Assembly: GCA_019247795.1 (NCBI GenBank)
Contig: JAFBAK010000176.1
Span: 1-33,413, forward strand
Origin: Hyphomicrobiales bacterium
Lineage (GTDB): Bacteria; Pseudomonadota; Alphaproteobacteria; Rhizobiales; Beijerinckiaceae
Length of the DNA stretch: 33,413 bases
Direction of reading: 5' to 3'
Shown here: positions 25,569 through 33,413 of the stretch, in pieces
Layout of the letters: the number at the start of each line of letters is the position of its first letter
Numbering within the stretch: position 1 is the stretch's first letter
Notes under the pieces: generated by a model
What the model saw: the letters and a program-made list of their open reading frames with translations, nothing else
The model's database searches: none
Told to the model about the DNA's origin: nothing
Program-made: the position numbers and the translations under genes

Positions 25569-27671
25569 ATGGCCGTCGTCGACGTGAAGCGCAGGGGCGA
25601 TATCGCCTTGGTGACCCTCGATCATCCTCCCGTGAATGCCTTATCTCAGGCGGTGAGAAGCGGCCTCGAGGACGCGGTCAAGACGCTCGGCGCCGACCCG
25701 GCCGTGAAGGCGGTCGTGATCACGGGTGCGGGGCGCTGCTTCTCGGCGGGCGCCGACATCACAGAATTCGGCGGCGGGCCCCGGAAGCCCCCGCTATATC
25801 AGGTCATCCACGACATCGAGGCGTTGCAGAAGCCCGTTGTCGCCGCGATGCATGGCACCTCGCTCGGCGGCGGCTTTGAGGTCGCGCTCGGCTGCCATTA
25901 CCGCATCGCCGATACCAAGGCGAAAATGGGTCTTCCCGAGGTCAAGATCGGCCTCATCCCGGGCGCCGGAGGCACGCAGCGCCTGCCGCGCGCGATCGGC
26001 GTCACGGCCGCGCTCGACATGATCGTCTCCGGAAACCCGATCGATGCCGAAACCGCGCGCCGGGCCGGTCTCGTCGACCGCATCGCCAAGGGCGATCTTG
26101 TCGAGGATGCGCTTGCCTATGCGCGCGAGCTCGTCGCTTCGGGCGCAAAGCCGCGACGTTTATCGGAGAAGCCGGTTCCCATGGCGGGCGTGGCTCAGGA
26201 TGTCTTCGAAAAGAAACGATCGTCTCTCGGCCGCCATCCGAGCGGCAAGGTCGCGCCGAATGCCTGCATCGACGCGGTCGAGGCGGCGACCAAGCTCCCC
26301 TTCATGGACGGCATGAAGCACGAGCTCGAGTTGTTCATGCGGTGCTACGCAAGTCCGGAGGCGAGAGCGCTCTGGCACGTCTTCTTCGCCGAGCGTGCCG
26401 CTGCCGTAATTCCGGACATCGGCAACGACGTGAAGGCGCGCAAGATCGAGACTGTCGGCGTGCTGGGCGCCGGCACCATGGGGCAGGGCATCGCCATGAG
26501 CTTCGCCAATGCGGGGTTTCCGGTGACCATCGTCGAGAACGCCCAGGAAGCGCTCGATCGGGGCATCGCCAAGATGCGCGAGACGTATGAATCGGCGGCG
26601 GCGCGCGGACGAATGACCCCGGATGAGGCGAAAGCGCGCTTCGCGCGGCTCGCGCCATCGCTTTCACTCACCGACCTCAAGGACAAGGACCTCGTCATCG
26701 AGGCCGTGTTCGAAAACATGAAGATCAAGAAGGAGATCTTCGGCAAGCTCGATGCGCTCGCAAAGAAGGGCGCGATCCTCGCCACCAACACCTCGACACT
26801 CGATGTCGACGAGATCGCGCTTGCGACCACGCGGCCGGGCGACGTGCTCGGCATGCACTTCTTCAGCCCCGCCAACATCATGCGCCTTCTCGAGGTGGTA
26901 CGGGGCGCGAAATCCGAGAAGGATGTGATCGCGACCGCCATGAGCCTCGCCAAGCGCATCGGCAAAGTCGCGGTGCTTGCCGGCGTCTGCGACGGCTTCA
27001 TCGGTAACCGCATGGTCGCAGCCTATGGCGCCGAAGCGCAGGCCCTCGCGCTCGAAGGCGCGACGCCGTCGCAAGTCGACAAGGCGGTCACCGATTGGGG
27101 CCTGGCCATGGGTCCCTTCGCGATGAGCGATCTTGCCGGCATCGACGTCGGTTGGCGCATTCGTCAGGAGCGGCCGCTCACGAACGAGCAGAAGATGCGC
27201 TACGCAGTGAATGACAAGATCGCGGAGCTTGGTCGCTTCGGCCAGAAGACGGGGCGCGGCTTTTATTTCTATGCCAAGGGCGAGCGCACGCCGAAGCCCG
27301 ACCCCGAAGTCGAAGCGATGTATGCCGAAGAGGCAAAGCGCCAAGGCATTGCGCGCCGTGCGATCGGGCCCGAGGAGATCGTCGAGCGCCTGCTTTTTCA
27401 GCTCGCCAACACGGGCGCCCAGCTTCTCGACGAAGGTATTGCGCTGCGCGCCAGCGATATCGATACGGTCTACGTGAACGGCTATGGCTTTCCGGCCTGG
27501 CGCGGCGGGCCGATGTGGTCGGTCGACGAGATCGGGTTGAAAACCGCGGTCGACAAGATGCAAGCCTACGAGAAGATGCATGGCCCGCGTTTCACGCCGG
27601 CGAAGCTGCTGGCGCGGCTCGCACGCGAGGGCAAGCGTTTCAACGATCGCAAGAGCAACGAGGGTAAGTGA
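25569..27671 (+). CDS. Bifunctional enoyl-CoA hydratase / 3-hydroxyacyl-CoA dehydrogenase
   Basis: This 700-residue two-domain beta-oxidation enzyme has an N-terminal crotonase domain with both catalytic glutamates, E104 (GGGFE) and E124 (LPEVKIGL), and the oxyanion segment [10 protein letters not shown]. The second half is an NAD-dependent dehydrogenase: Rossmann loop [14 protein letters not shown] (near residue 295), catalytic-type histidine in [17 protein letters not shown], and GFIGNRM. The pair hydrates trans-2-enoyl-CoA and oxidises the product to 3-oxoacyl-CoA. The architecture (about 700 residues) is of the peroxisomal-MFE/FadJ-like kind. The thiolase start follows the stop codon by 2 bases, so the two are certainly co-translated. 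Confidence 0.93.
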   Translation: MAVVDVKRRGDIALVTLDHPPVNALSQAVRSGLEDAVKTLGADPAVKAVVITGAGRCFSAGADITEFGGGPRKPPLYQVIHDIEALQKPVVAAMHGTSLGGGFEVALGCHYRIADTKAKMGLPEVKIGLIPGAGGTQRLPRAIGVTAALDMIVSGNPIDAETARRAGLVDRIAKGDLVEDALAYARELVASGAKPRRLSEKPVPMAGVAQDVFEKKRSSLGRHPSGKVAPNACIDAVEAATKLPFMDGMKHELELFMRCYASPEARALWHVFFAERAAAVIPDIGNDVKARKIETVGVLGAGTMGQGIAMSFANAGFPVTIVENAQEALDRGIAKMRETYESAAARGRMTPDEAKARFARLAPSLSLTDLKDKDLVIEAVFENMKIKKEIFGKLDALAKKGAILATNTSTLDVDEIALATTRPGDVLGMHFFSPANIMRLLEVVRGAKSEKDVIATAMSLAKRIGKVAVLAGVCDGFIGNRMVAAYGAEAQALALEGATPSQVDKAVTDWGLAMGPFAMSDLAGIDVGWRIRQERPLTNEQKMRYAVNDKIAELGRFGQKTGRGFYFYAKGERTPKPDPEVEAMYAEEAKRQGIARRAIGPEEIVERLLFQLANTGAQLLDEGIALRASDIDTVYVNGYGFPAWRGGPMWSVDEIGLKTAVDKMQAYEKMHGPRFTPAKLLARLAREGKRFNDRKSNEGK

Positions 27672-27673
27672 TC

Positions 27674-28858
27674 ATGAGCCGGGCTGTCATCGTCTCGACC
27701 GCAAGAACGCCGATCGGCAAAGCCTATCGCGGCGCCTTCAATGACACGACAGGGCCGACCCTGGCGGCGCTGGCCCTGCAACACGCGACGAAGCGCGCCA
27801 AGGTCGACCCCGTGGAGATCGAGGACGTTGTCGTCGGTTGTGCCCTGCAGCAGGGCACGACAGGTGGGAATTTCGCGCGCCAGACGGTCATCCGCGCCGG
27901 CTTTCCGGTGAGCATTGCCGGAACGACAATCGATCGCCAATGCGCCTCGGGCCTGCAGGCGATCGCGGTCGCGGCACGCTCGATCATGCATGATGGCGTC
28001 ACCATCGCGGCCGCGGGCGGAGGCGAATCGATCAGCCTCGTGCAGAACGAGCACGCCAACAGCTTCCGCAATCGCGACGAGACGATCCTCGCGACGAAGC
28101 CCGAGCTCTATCTGCCGATGATCGACACGGCCGAGGTCGTCGCGGCGCGCTACAAGATCTCGCGCGAGGCACAAGACGCCTTTGGGCTCGAGAGCCAGCG
28201 CCGCACCGCCTCCGCGCAGCAGGGGGGACGCTTCTCCGACGAGATCATTGCGGTCGAGACCGAAATGGCCGTCACCGACAAGGCGACCGGCGCGACGAGC
28301 AAGGCAAAAATCACCTTGCGCAAGGATGAGGGCAACCGGCCGGACAGCACGCCCGAAGGGCTCGCGGCGCTCAAGCCCGTACGTGGCGAGGGCAAGACCA
28401 TCACGGCCGGCAATGCAAGCCAGCTCTCGGACGGCGCCTCGATGTCGATCCTGATGGACGAGAAGCTCGCCGAGAGGCGCGGGCTTTCTCCGCTTGGGGT
28501 GTTCAAGGGTTTCGTAGCGGCAGGTTGCGAACCTGACGAGATGGGGATCGGCCCGGTCTTCGCCGTGCCGCGCCTTCTCGAGCGACATGGGCTGAAGATC
28601 GACGATATTGATTTGTGGGAGCTCAACGAGGCGTTCGCGGTGCAGGTGATCTATTGCCGCGACAAGCTCGGCATCGATCCCGAAAAGCTGAACGTCAATG
28701 GCGGTGCCATCGCCATCGGTCACCCTTACGGAATGTCGGGGGCGCGCCTTACGGGCCATGCGCTCCTCGAGGGCAAAAGGCGCGGCGCCAAACATGTCGT
28801 CGTGACGATGTGCGTGGGTGGCGGCCAAGGTGCGGCCGGTCTCTTCGAGATCGCCTGA
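27674..28858 (+). CDS. Acetyl-CoA C-acyltransferase (thiolase)
   Basis: The 394-residue thiolase has nucleophile C90 in DRQCASG, the NEAFAVQ block, H350 in GHPYGMSG and C380 in [11 protein letters not shown], a full catalytic set. It opens [20 protein letters not shown]. It cleaves 3-oxoacyl-CoA with CoA, the last step of beta-oxidation, or condenses acetyl-CoA in reverse. ATG at 27674 has GAGGG about 9 bases upstream; an in-frame GTG two codons earlier overlaps the previous stop and is less likely. Its partner is the upstream bifunctional enzyme. Confidence 0.94.
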   Translation: MSRAVIVSTARTPIGKAYRGAFNDTTGPTLAALALQHATKRAKVDPVEIEDVVVGCALQQGTTGGNFARQTVIRAGFPVSIAGTTIDRQCASGLQAIAVAARSIMHDGVTIAAAGGGESISLVQNEHANSFRNRDETILATKPELYLPMIDTAEVVAARYKISREAQDAFGLESQRRTASAQQGGRFSDEIIAVETEMAVTDKATGATSKAKITLRKDEGNRPDSTPEGLAALKPVRGEGKTITAGNASQLSDGASMSILMDEKLAERRGLSPLGVFKGFVAAGCEPDEMGIGPVFAVPRLLERHGLKIDDIDLWELNEAFAVQVIYCRDKLGIDPEKLNVNGGAIAIGHPYGMSGARLTGHALLEGKRRGAKHVVVTMCVGGGQGAAGLFEIA

Positions 28859-28872
28859 GCGTCGCCGAAGAG

Positions 28873-29646
28873 ATGAGCAGGCTCTTCGATCTTTCGGGCA
28901 AGGTGGCGCTCGTCACCGGCTCCTCGCGCGGCATCGGCCGCGCCATCGCGGAAGAATGCGCGCGCGCCGGCGCCAAGGTGGTGATCTCCTCGCGCAAGCT
29001 CGAGGCGTGTGAAGAGGTGCGCGACATTCTGAAGGCGCAAGGCCATGACGCCATCGCCATGGCGGCGCATGCCGGCTCGAAGGAGCAGCTCGCATCCTTG
29101 GTGCAGCAGACGGTGTCCTGTTACGGACGTCTCGACATTTGCATCGCCAACGCGGCTGTGAACCCGTTCTTCGGTTCGCTCACCGACGCTCCGGACGACG
29201 CCTTCGAGAAGACCATGGCGACCAATGTGAAAGCCGTGTGGTGGCTCGCCCAACTGGCGAAGCCCCATCTTGTCGCGAGTCGCGAGGGAAGCTTCATCGT
29301 CATCTCCTCGATCGCCGCGCTGCGGGGCACGTCGCTGCTCGGGGTCTACGGCATCTCGAAGGCGGCGGAGACGGCTTTGGTGCGCAACCTCGCGGTCGAG
29401 TGGGGACCTTTGGGGATTTGCGTGAATGCGATCGCACCAGGCCTCGTCAAGACGGACTTCGCTCGCGCTCTGTGGGAGAACGAGGCGGCGCGCAAGAAGC
29501 GGGAAGCGGAAACGCCGTTGCGGCGCCTCGGCGAGCCGCTCGACATCGCTGGTGTGGCGCTCTTTCTCGCCTCGCGGGCATCGCGCTTCGTCACGGGACA
29601 GGTGCTCGTCGCGGATGGCGGCGTAACGATCGGCGGTTCAGGCTGA
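28873..29646 (+). CDS. SDR-family oxidoreductase (DHRS4/LvaD-like position)
   Basis: The 257-residue classical short-chain dehydrogenase has the cofactor loop TGSSRGIG (15-22), ANAAVNPFFG in place of the usual NNAG, and the catalytic S146, Y159 and K163 (YGISK). The NAAVNPFFG block recalls the DHRS4 group of carbonyl reductases. S40-R41 after the second beta strand (VVISSRK) suggests NADP(H). It is 14 bases after the thiolase gene. In the levulinate operon of P. putida an SDR (LvaD) reduces 4-oxo to 4-hydroxy acyl-CoA beside a kinase and an ACAD, the same neighbours as here. The substrate remains inference. Confidence 0.88.
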   Translation: MSRLFDLSGKVALVTGSSRGIGRAIAEECARAGAKVVISSRKLEACEEVRDILKAQGHDAIAMAAHAGSKEQLASLVQQTVSCYGRLDICIANAAVNPFFGSLTDAPDDAFEKTMATNVKAVWWLAQLAKPHLVASREGSFIVISSIAALRGTSLLGVYGISKAAETALVRNLAVEWGPLGICVNAIAPGLVKTDFARALWENEAARKKREAETPLRRLGEPLDIAGVALFLASRASRFVTGQVLVADGGVTIGGSG

Positions 29647-29761
29647 TGAAGGAAGGCGGCGCCGACATCGAAGGCACGGAGGCGTGTTTTTGCCATTGGC
29701 GGCGGAGCCGCTCGCACGATCCGCGCACTTGCGCTCCGCTGGCCGGGGGAGCCACCATCTC

Positions 29762-30826
29762 ATGAGCCTGACGCCAGTCCTCATCGAGCCGCTGCCGCAG
29801 CATCGTTTCGACGAAGTCGAGCTCGATCGCTATCTCGGCGGGCATGTCGATGGCTACCGCGCCGGTCGGCCCATCGTTCGCCAATTCCAGGGCGGCCAGT
29901 CGAACCCGACCTTCCTGCTCGAGACGCCGAATGCGACGTATGTGCTGCGCAAGAAACCGCCCGGCAAGCTGCTCGCCTCCGCACACATGATCGAGCGCGA
30001 ATACAAGGTGCAGAAGGCGCTTGCGGGCTCCCCCGTGCCGGTCGCGCCCATGCTCCTCCTGTGCGAGGACGCAAACATCATCGGCACGCCCTTCTATCTC
30101 ATGGGATATGTGGCCGGCAGGGTGATCCCGACAGCCGATCTTCCGGACCTTGCGCCGATGGAACGCCGTGGCATCTACCGCTCGCTCGTGGAAACGCTGG
30201 CGGCCCTCCACCAGGTCGATTGGCGCGAAGTTGGGCTCGGCGATTTCGGCCGCCCTGACAATTACGCGGCACGCCAGATCGACCGCTGGACCAAGCAATA
30301 CGCCGCCTCGAAGACCGATGACATCAAGGAGATGGAGCAGCTCTCCGCCTGGCTCGTGGCGCATCTGCCGACAAGGGCCGCGTCCTCCATCGTGCACGGC
30401 GATTTCAGGGTGGGTAACACGATCATTCATCCGAGCGAGCCCCGTCTCGCGGCCGTTCTCGATTGGGAGCTCGCGACGATCGGCGATCCGCTCGCCGATC
30501 TCGCCTATTTGTGCATGGCCTACGACATGCCGCCGGGCGGCCCGGGCGTGAGCGGCGGACTTCGCGGCGCAAAGCTTTCCGACCTTGGCGTGCCGAGCGA
30601 GGACGAGGTTCTGTCCGCCTATGCCCGCGCAACAGGCCGCCCCGGCATTCCTCACTGGGACTTCTACAAGGCCTTGGCTTTTTTCCGCATCGCCGCGATC
30701 GTGCAAGGCGTCTACGCCCGCGGGCTCGCCGGGAATGCCGCCGACAGTTCCGCCGTGCAGCAGGGCGAGCGCGTGCGCATGATGGCGCAAACCGGTTGGG
30801 AGATCGCTTCGGCGGCCAAGAACTGA
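29762..30826 (+). CDS. APH-fold phosphotransferase, LvaA/ACAD10-11 kinase-like
   Basis: The 354-residue kinase-fold protein has a phosphate loop region QFQGGQSNPTFLL, ATP lysine in YVLRKKP (K64/K65), the catalytic loop VHGDFRVGN (H212, D214, N219) and the metal-binding LDWELATIGDP (D234). This is the aminoglycoside-phosphotransferase fold, but of the subgroup fused to an acyl-CoA dehydrogenase in animal ACAD10/ACAD11 and represented by LvaA. Those kinases phosphorylate the 4-hydroxyl of 4-hydroxyacyl-CoAs. Antibiotic resistance is unlikely in this context. ATG at 29762 is preferred, with GGGGGAG about 12 bases upstream. The ACAD gene follows after 72 bases. No small LvaB-like gene lies beside it. 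Confidence 0.87.
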   Translation: MSLTPVLIEPLPQHRFDEVELDRYLGGHVDGYRAGRPIVRQFQGGQSNPTFLLETPNATYVLRKKPPGKLLASAHMIEREYKVQKALAGSPVPVAPMLLLCEDANIIGTPFYLMGYVAGRVIPTADLPDLAPMERRGIYRSLVETLAALHQVDWREVGLGDFGRPDNYAARQIDRWTKQYAASKTDDIKEMEQLSAWLVAHLPTRAASSIVHGDFRVGNTIIHPSEPRLAAVLDWELATIGDPLADLAYLCMAYDMPPGGPGVSGGLRGAKLSDLGVPSEDEVLSAYARATGRPGIPHWDFYKALAFFRIAAIVQGVYARGLAGNAADSSAVQQGERVRMMAQTGWEIASAAKN

Positions 30827-30898
30827 TGCCGCGAGGGAGTCAAGCTCGCTTAAGCTTCACCGATGGGGCAGGCTTCACGAGAGTAACGGGAACGCACC

Positions 30899-32152
30899 AT
30901 GGATTTCGCATATTCGCCGAAGACGAAGGCGCTGCAGGAGAAGCTCCTCGCCTTTATGGAGGAGCATGTCTATCCGAACGAGGAGAAGCTTCATCCGGAG
31001 CATGAGGGCGAGGCGCGGTGGCGCGAGATCCCTGCGCTGCTCGAGGAGCTTAAGGAGAAAGCTCGCAAAGCCGGATTATGGAATCTGTTCCTGCCGGAGA
31101 GCGATCTCGGGGCCGGCCTCACCAACCTCGAATATGCGCCGCTCGCGGAAATCATGGGGCGTTCTCCCGTCGCTGCCGAGATCTTCAATTGCAGCGCACC
31201 CGATACCGGCAATATGGAAGTGCTTGTGCGCTATGGGACGAAGGCTCAAAAGAAGGAATGGCTCGAGCCCTTGCTCAAGGGCGAGATCCGTTCGGCCTTC
31301 GCCATGACCGAGCCCAATGTCGCCTCCTCCGACGCTACGAATATTGCAACCTCGATCACGCGCGACGGCGACGAATACGTGATCAACGGGCGCAAATGGT
31401 GGACCTCGGGTTCGGGCGACCCCCGATGCCGCATTCTCATCGTCATGGGCCAGACGGACCCGAAAAATCCGAGCCCGCACAAGCGGCAATCGATGATCCT
31501 CTGCCCCCTCCCTCATGAGGGCGTGACGATCATCCGCCCCTTGACGATCTTCGGCTTCGACGATGCGCCCCATGGCCATATGGAGGTGAATTTCGACAAT
31601 GTGCGCGTGCCTGCCTCGAACATGCTGCTCGGCGAAGGGCGCGGCTTCGAGATCGCGCAAGGCCGCCTCGGACCGGGACGCATCCATCATTGCATGCGCA
31701 TCATCGGAGCGGCCGAGCGCGCGCTCGAACGGCTGTGCCGGCGCCTCAAGGAGAGGGTCGCCTTCGGTGCGCCGATCGCGACCCAGACGGTTTGGCTCGA
31801 GCGCATCGCCGAATCGCGCTGCCTCATCGATCAGGCCCGCCTGCTGACCTTGCAGGCCGCCTACAAAATGGACACGGTCGGCAACAAGGAGGCGCGCGCC
31901 GACATCGCCATGATCAAGGTCGCCGCAGGAAGCATGGCCTGTCAGGTGATCGATTGGGCGATCCAGGGGTTCGGCGCTGGCGGCTTCACCGATCGCATCA
32001 TGGCTCGCGCCTATGCCTATGCGCGCACCTTGCGCATGGTGGACGGCCCCGACGAGGTGCACCGCAATCAAATCGCTAAGCTCGAATTGCGCAAATACGG
32101 TGCCCAAGATGCGCATCGAACCGGCGGCGACCCCATCGTGCGGATGACGTAG
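30899..32152 (+). CDS. Acyl-CoA dehydrogenase of the ACAD10/11 (LvaC-like) type
   Basis: The 417-residue flavoenzyme shows [31 protein letters not shown], the block [20 protein letters not shown], and the C-terminal [11 protein letters not shown] and [16 protein letters not shown]. The [13 protein letters not shown] and VASSDATN blocks are those of the ACAD10/ACAD11 subgroup, not of ordinary medium-chain dehydrogenases. In that subgroup the enzyme can eliminate phosphate from 4-phosphoacyl-CoA and give an enoyl-CoA. Start ATG at 30899 opens [16 protein letters not shown], the family start. Its gene follows the kinase gene directly, so the bacterial pair is the split form of the animal fusion. 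Confidence 0.93.
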   Translation: MDFAYSPKTKALQEKLLAFMEEHVYPNEEKLHPEHEGEARWREIPALLEELKEKARKAGLWNLFLPESDLGAGLTNLEYAPLAEIMGRSPVAAEIFNCSAPDTGNMEVLVRYGTKAQKKEWLEPLLKGEIRSAFAMTEPNVASSDATNIATSITRDGDEYVINGRKWWTSGSGDPRCRILIVMGQTDPKNPSPHKRQSMILCPLPHEGVTIIRPLTIFGFDDAPHGHMEVNFDNVRVPASNMLLGEGRGFEIAQGRLGPGRIHHCMRIIGAAERALERLCRRLKERVAFGAPIATQTVWLERIAESRCLIDQARLLTLQAAYKMDTVGNKEARADIAMIKVAAGSMACQVIDWAIQGFGAGGFTDRIMARAYAYARTLRMVDGPDEVHRNQIAKLELRKYGAQDAHRTGGDPIVRMT

Positions 32153-32245
32153 TACGTTTCGCGAAATCCGCGAGCCGCGCCTGCAGCGGAGAAGCACGAG
32201 TGGCCGGCCTCGACGAGCGTGGGCTCATTTCCAAAGGTTCAAGCC

Positions 32246-33067
32246 ATGCAAACGCGCGAAATCCTTTACGACGTGAAGGACCACGTCGCCACCCTCACGC
32301 TCAATCGCCCCGATAAGCTCAATGCCTGGACCCAGGTGATGGAGCAGGAGGTGCGCTCGGCGATGGAGGCGGCCGCGACCGACGACGCGGTGCGAGCGAT
32401 CATCGTCACGGGTGCCGGTCGAGGCTTTTGCGCCGGCGCCGATCTCGACCGGATGAAAGCGTCACTCGAAAGCGGCACACGCGGAACCTTGGCACGTCAT
32501 AAAGCCGCGACCGCGGGCCTCGACGCGATCGAAGTGAATTACCAGCAGCGCTTCAGCTATCTCTGGCGTGTGCCAAAGCCGATCATCGCCGCGATCAATG
32601 GCCCCGTCGCCGGAATCGGCTTTTGCTTCGTGCTGTTCACAGATCTGCGCTACATCGCTCCATCCGCGAGAGTCACGACTGCTTTCGCGCGACGCGGTCT
32701 CATTGCCGAGCATGGAATGTCCTTCATGCTGCCCCGTCTCATTGGAATCAGGCCGGCGCTCGACCTTCTCTTTTCGGGGCGCATCATCGACGGCACCGAG
32801 GCGGCGCATCTGGGTCTTGCGGATCTCCTTCCCGATGACGGCTTCTTGCCCGCCGTATCCGAGAAGGCGCGTGCGATCACGTTGAACTCGTCGCCACGTT
32901 CGACGGCGGTGATGAAACGCCAAGTCTATGACGATCTATTCCGCAACCTTGCCGAATCATGGAAAGCGGCGGACGAGGAGATGTATGCCTCCTTCGAAAG
33001 CGAGGACTTCAAGGAAGGCGTCGCCCACTATTTCGAGAAGCGCGCGCCGCACTTCACCGGGAGGTAG
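32246..33067 (+). CDS. Crotonase-fold protein (enoyl-CoA hydratase-like) lacking both hydratase glutamates
   Basis: The 273-residue crotonase-fold protein has LNRPDKLNAW, the oxyanion segment FCAGADLDRM (61-70) and PKPIIAAINGPVAGIGF. At the two catalytic positions of enoyl-CoA hydratase I read C127 (in AGIGFCFVLFTD) and G151 (in FARRGLIAEHG) instead of glutamate. E155 lies nearby but out of register. The reaction may thus be isomerisation, hydrolysis or another crotonase reaction. An AAAGG sits 7-8 bases before the ATG at 32246; a GTG at 32219 is less likely. It follows the ACAD by 93 bases and is the last gene of the CoA block. Confidence 0.88.
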   Translation: MQTREILYDVKDHVATLTLNRPDKLNAWTQVMEQEVRSAMEAAATDDAVRAIIVTGAGRGFCAGADLDRMKASLESGTRGTLARHKAATAGLDAIEVNYQQRFSYLWRVPKPIIAAINGPVAGIGFCFVLFTDLRYIAPSARVTTAFARRGLIAEHGMSFMLPRLIGIRPALDLLFSGRIIDGTEAAHLGLADLLPDDGFLPAVSEKARAITLNSSPRSTAVMKRQVYDDLFRNLAESWKAADEEMYASFESEDFKEGVAHYFEKRAPHFTGR

Positions 33068-33127
33068 CTCATCGCGAGCAACTGGAAGGGTTGAGAGCGG
33101 ATATTATATTGTCCAAACTGGCCTTGC

Positions 33128-33156
33128 TTGACGCGCGAGAACACGAGAAGCGTCAA
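33128..33156. terminator. Inverted repeat between convergent genes
   Basis: TTGACGC (33128-33134) and GCGTCAA (33150-33156) are perfect 7-base arms with a 15-base centre. The right arm contains the stop codon of the minus-strand gene, and the element lies 60 bases past the crotonase stop. It may stop transcription from both sides, though no T-tract follows. Confidence 0.35.
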
Positions 33157-33413
33157 TTCCTCCCGCCCCCTCCCCTGTTGTCGATCCCACGCGGGCGCAC
33201 CCGATAGGCACCAAAGCCTGGGGCATACCCAGGCGCCATCCGAGGCGGCCCGACCACATAGGGCAGGCTTGGTTGAGCGCAGGGGGCGACCGCACCGGAC
33301 GCAGTGACGCATGTCGACTGAGCCGGTGTCCGACCGGGCGAGGAAACCGTCGGCGCGGGCGTCTCCTCGGTCAATCCGCCATAAGGACCAGGTGGAGCAT
33401 TGGCATCATATTC
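33153..33413 (-). CDS. C-terminal end of a Pro/Gly-rich protein, cut by the window edge
   Basis: On the minus strand an open frame runs from the window edge to a stop at 33153, giving 86 residues. They include PPGPYGG, TEETPAPTVSSPGRTPAQS, two cysteines 11 residues apart (STCVTASGAVAPCAQ), LPYVVGPPRMAPGYAPGFGAYRVRP and a GGGGRN end. Such composition is typical of exported or surface proteins with disordered tails. I recognise no family, and the start is outside the window. The assignment rests on the open frame, its composition and the convergent layout. Confidence 0.5.
   Translation of the reverse strand, partial: EYDANAPPGPYGGLTEETPAPTVSSPGRTPAQSTCVTASGAVAPCAQPSLPYVVGPPRMAPGYAPGFGAYRVRPRGIDNRGGGGRN

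Noticed and set aside
29762-30826. Aminoglycoside resistance phosphotransferase
   Set aside because: The fold is right, but the neighbouring ACAD10/11-type gene and the beta-oxidation context point to acyl-CoA metabolism.

Overview
The window looks like chromosomal DNA of an alphaproteobacterium, most likely of the order Hyphomicrobiales (Rhizobiales). The evidence is GC-rich coding sequence, a single-cysteine DksA of the rhizobial type, a split pntAA/pntAB/pntB transhydrogenase operon headed by a small aa3-oxidase subunit IV gene, an intracellular PHB depolymerase, and a YcjX/YcjF pair. I see no phage, insertion sequence, CRISPR array, tRNA or rRNA gene. The genus cannot be fixed from the sequence alone.

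Layout. 1-6483, almost all on the minus strand: the start of a CaiB-type CoA-transferase (cut by the edge), dksA, a membrane O-acyltransferase (MBOAT), ycjF, ycjX, a SixA-type phosphatase and a PLP-dependent threonine/serine dehydratase. 6688-11604, plus strand: a two-gene ABC exporter, phaZ with a striking inverted repeat over its probable promoter, a YgjP/SprT-like metallopeptidase, palindromic repeats and an unrecognised 250-residue protein. 11748-19477, minus strand: an alpha/beta hydrolase, the coxIV-like/pntAA/pntAB/pntB operon, an ABC1 (UbiB-like) kinase preceded by a 3 x 16 bp tandem repeat, and an M3 oligopeptidase. 19786-33067, plus strand: a sigma-54 response regulator, an L,D-transpeptidase, a MepK-like (DUF882) murein endopeptidase with a very long proline-motif tail, then six genes of CoA-ester catabolism. 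The right edge holds the C-terminal end of a minus-strand gene.

How the genes work together. The transpeptidase and the MepK-like protein probably make and cut the same peptidoglycan bonds (3-3 crosslinks). The pnt operon links proton motive force to NADPH. The CoA block (25569-33067) holds a bifunctional hydratase/dehydrogenase, thiolase, SDR, aminoglycoside-phosphotransferase-like kinase, ACAD10/11-type acyl-CoA dehydrogenase and a crotonase-fold protein. The SDR + kinase + ACAD trio parallels LvaD, LvaA and LvaC of levulinate catabolism in Pseudomonas putida. The best hypothesis for this block is therefore a route that activates 4-oxo or 4-hydroxy acyl-CoAs by phosphorylation and feeds them into beta-oxidation. 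This is the most interesting system in the window. The rest is mostly ordinary core genome with a few regulatory and domain oddities listed below.
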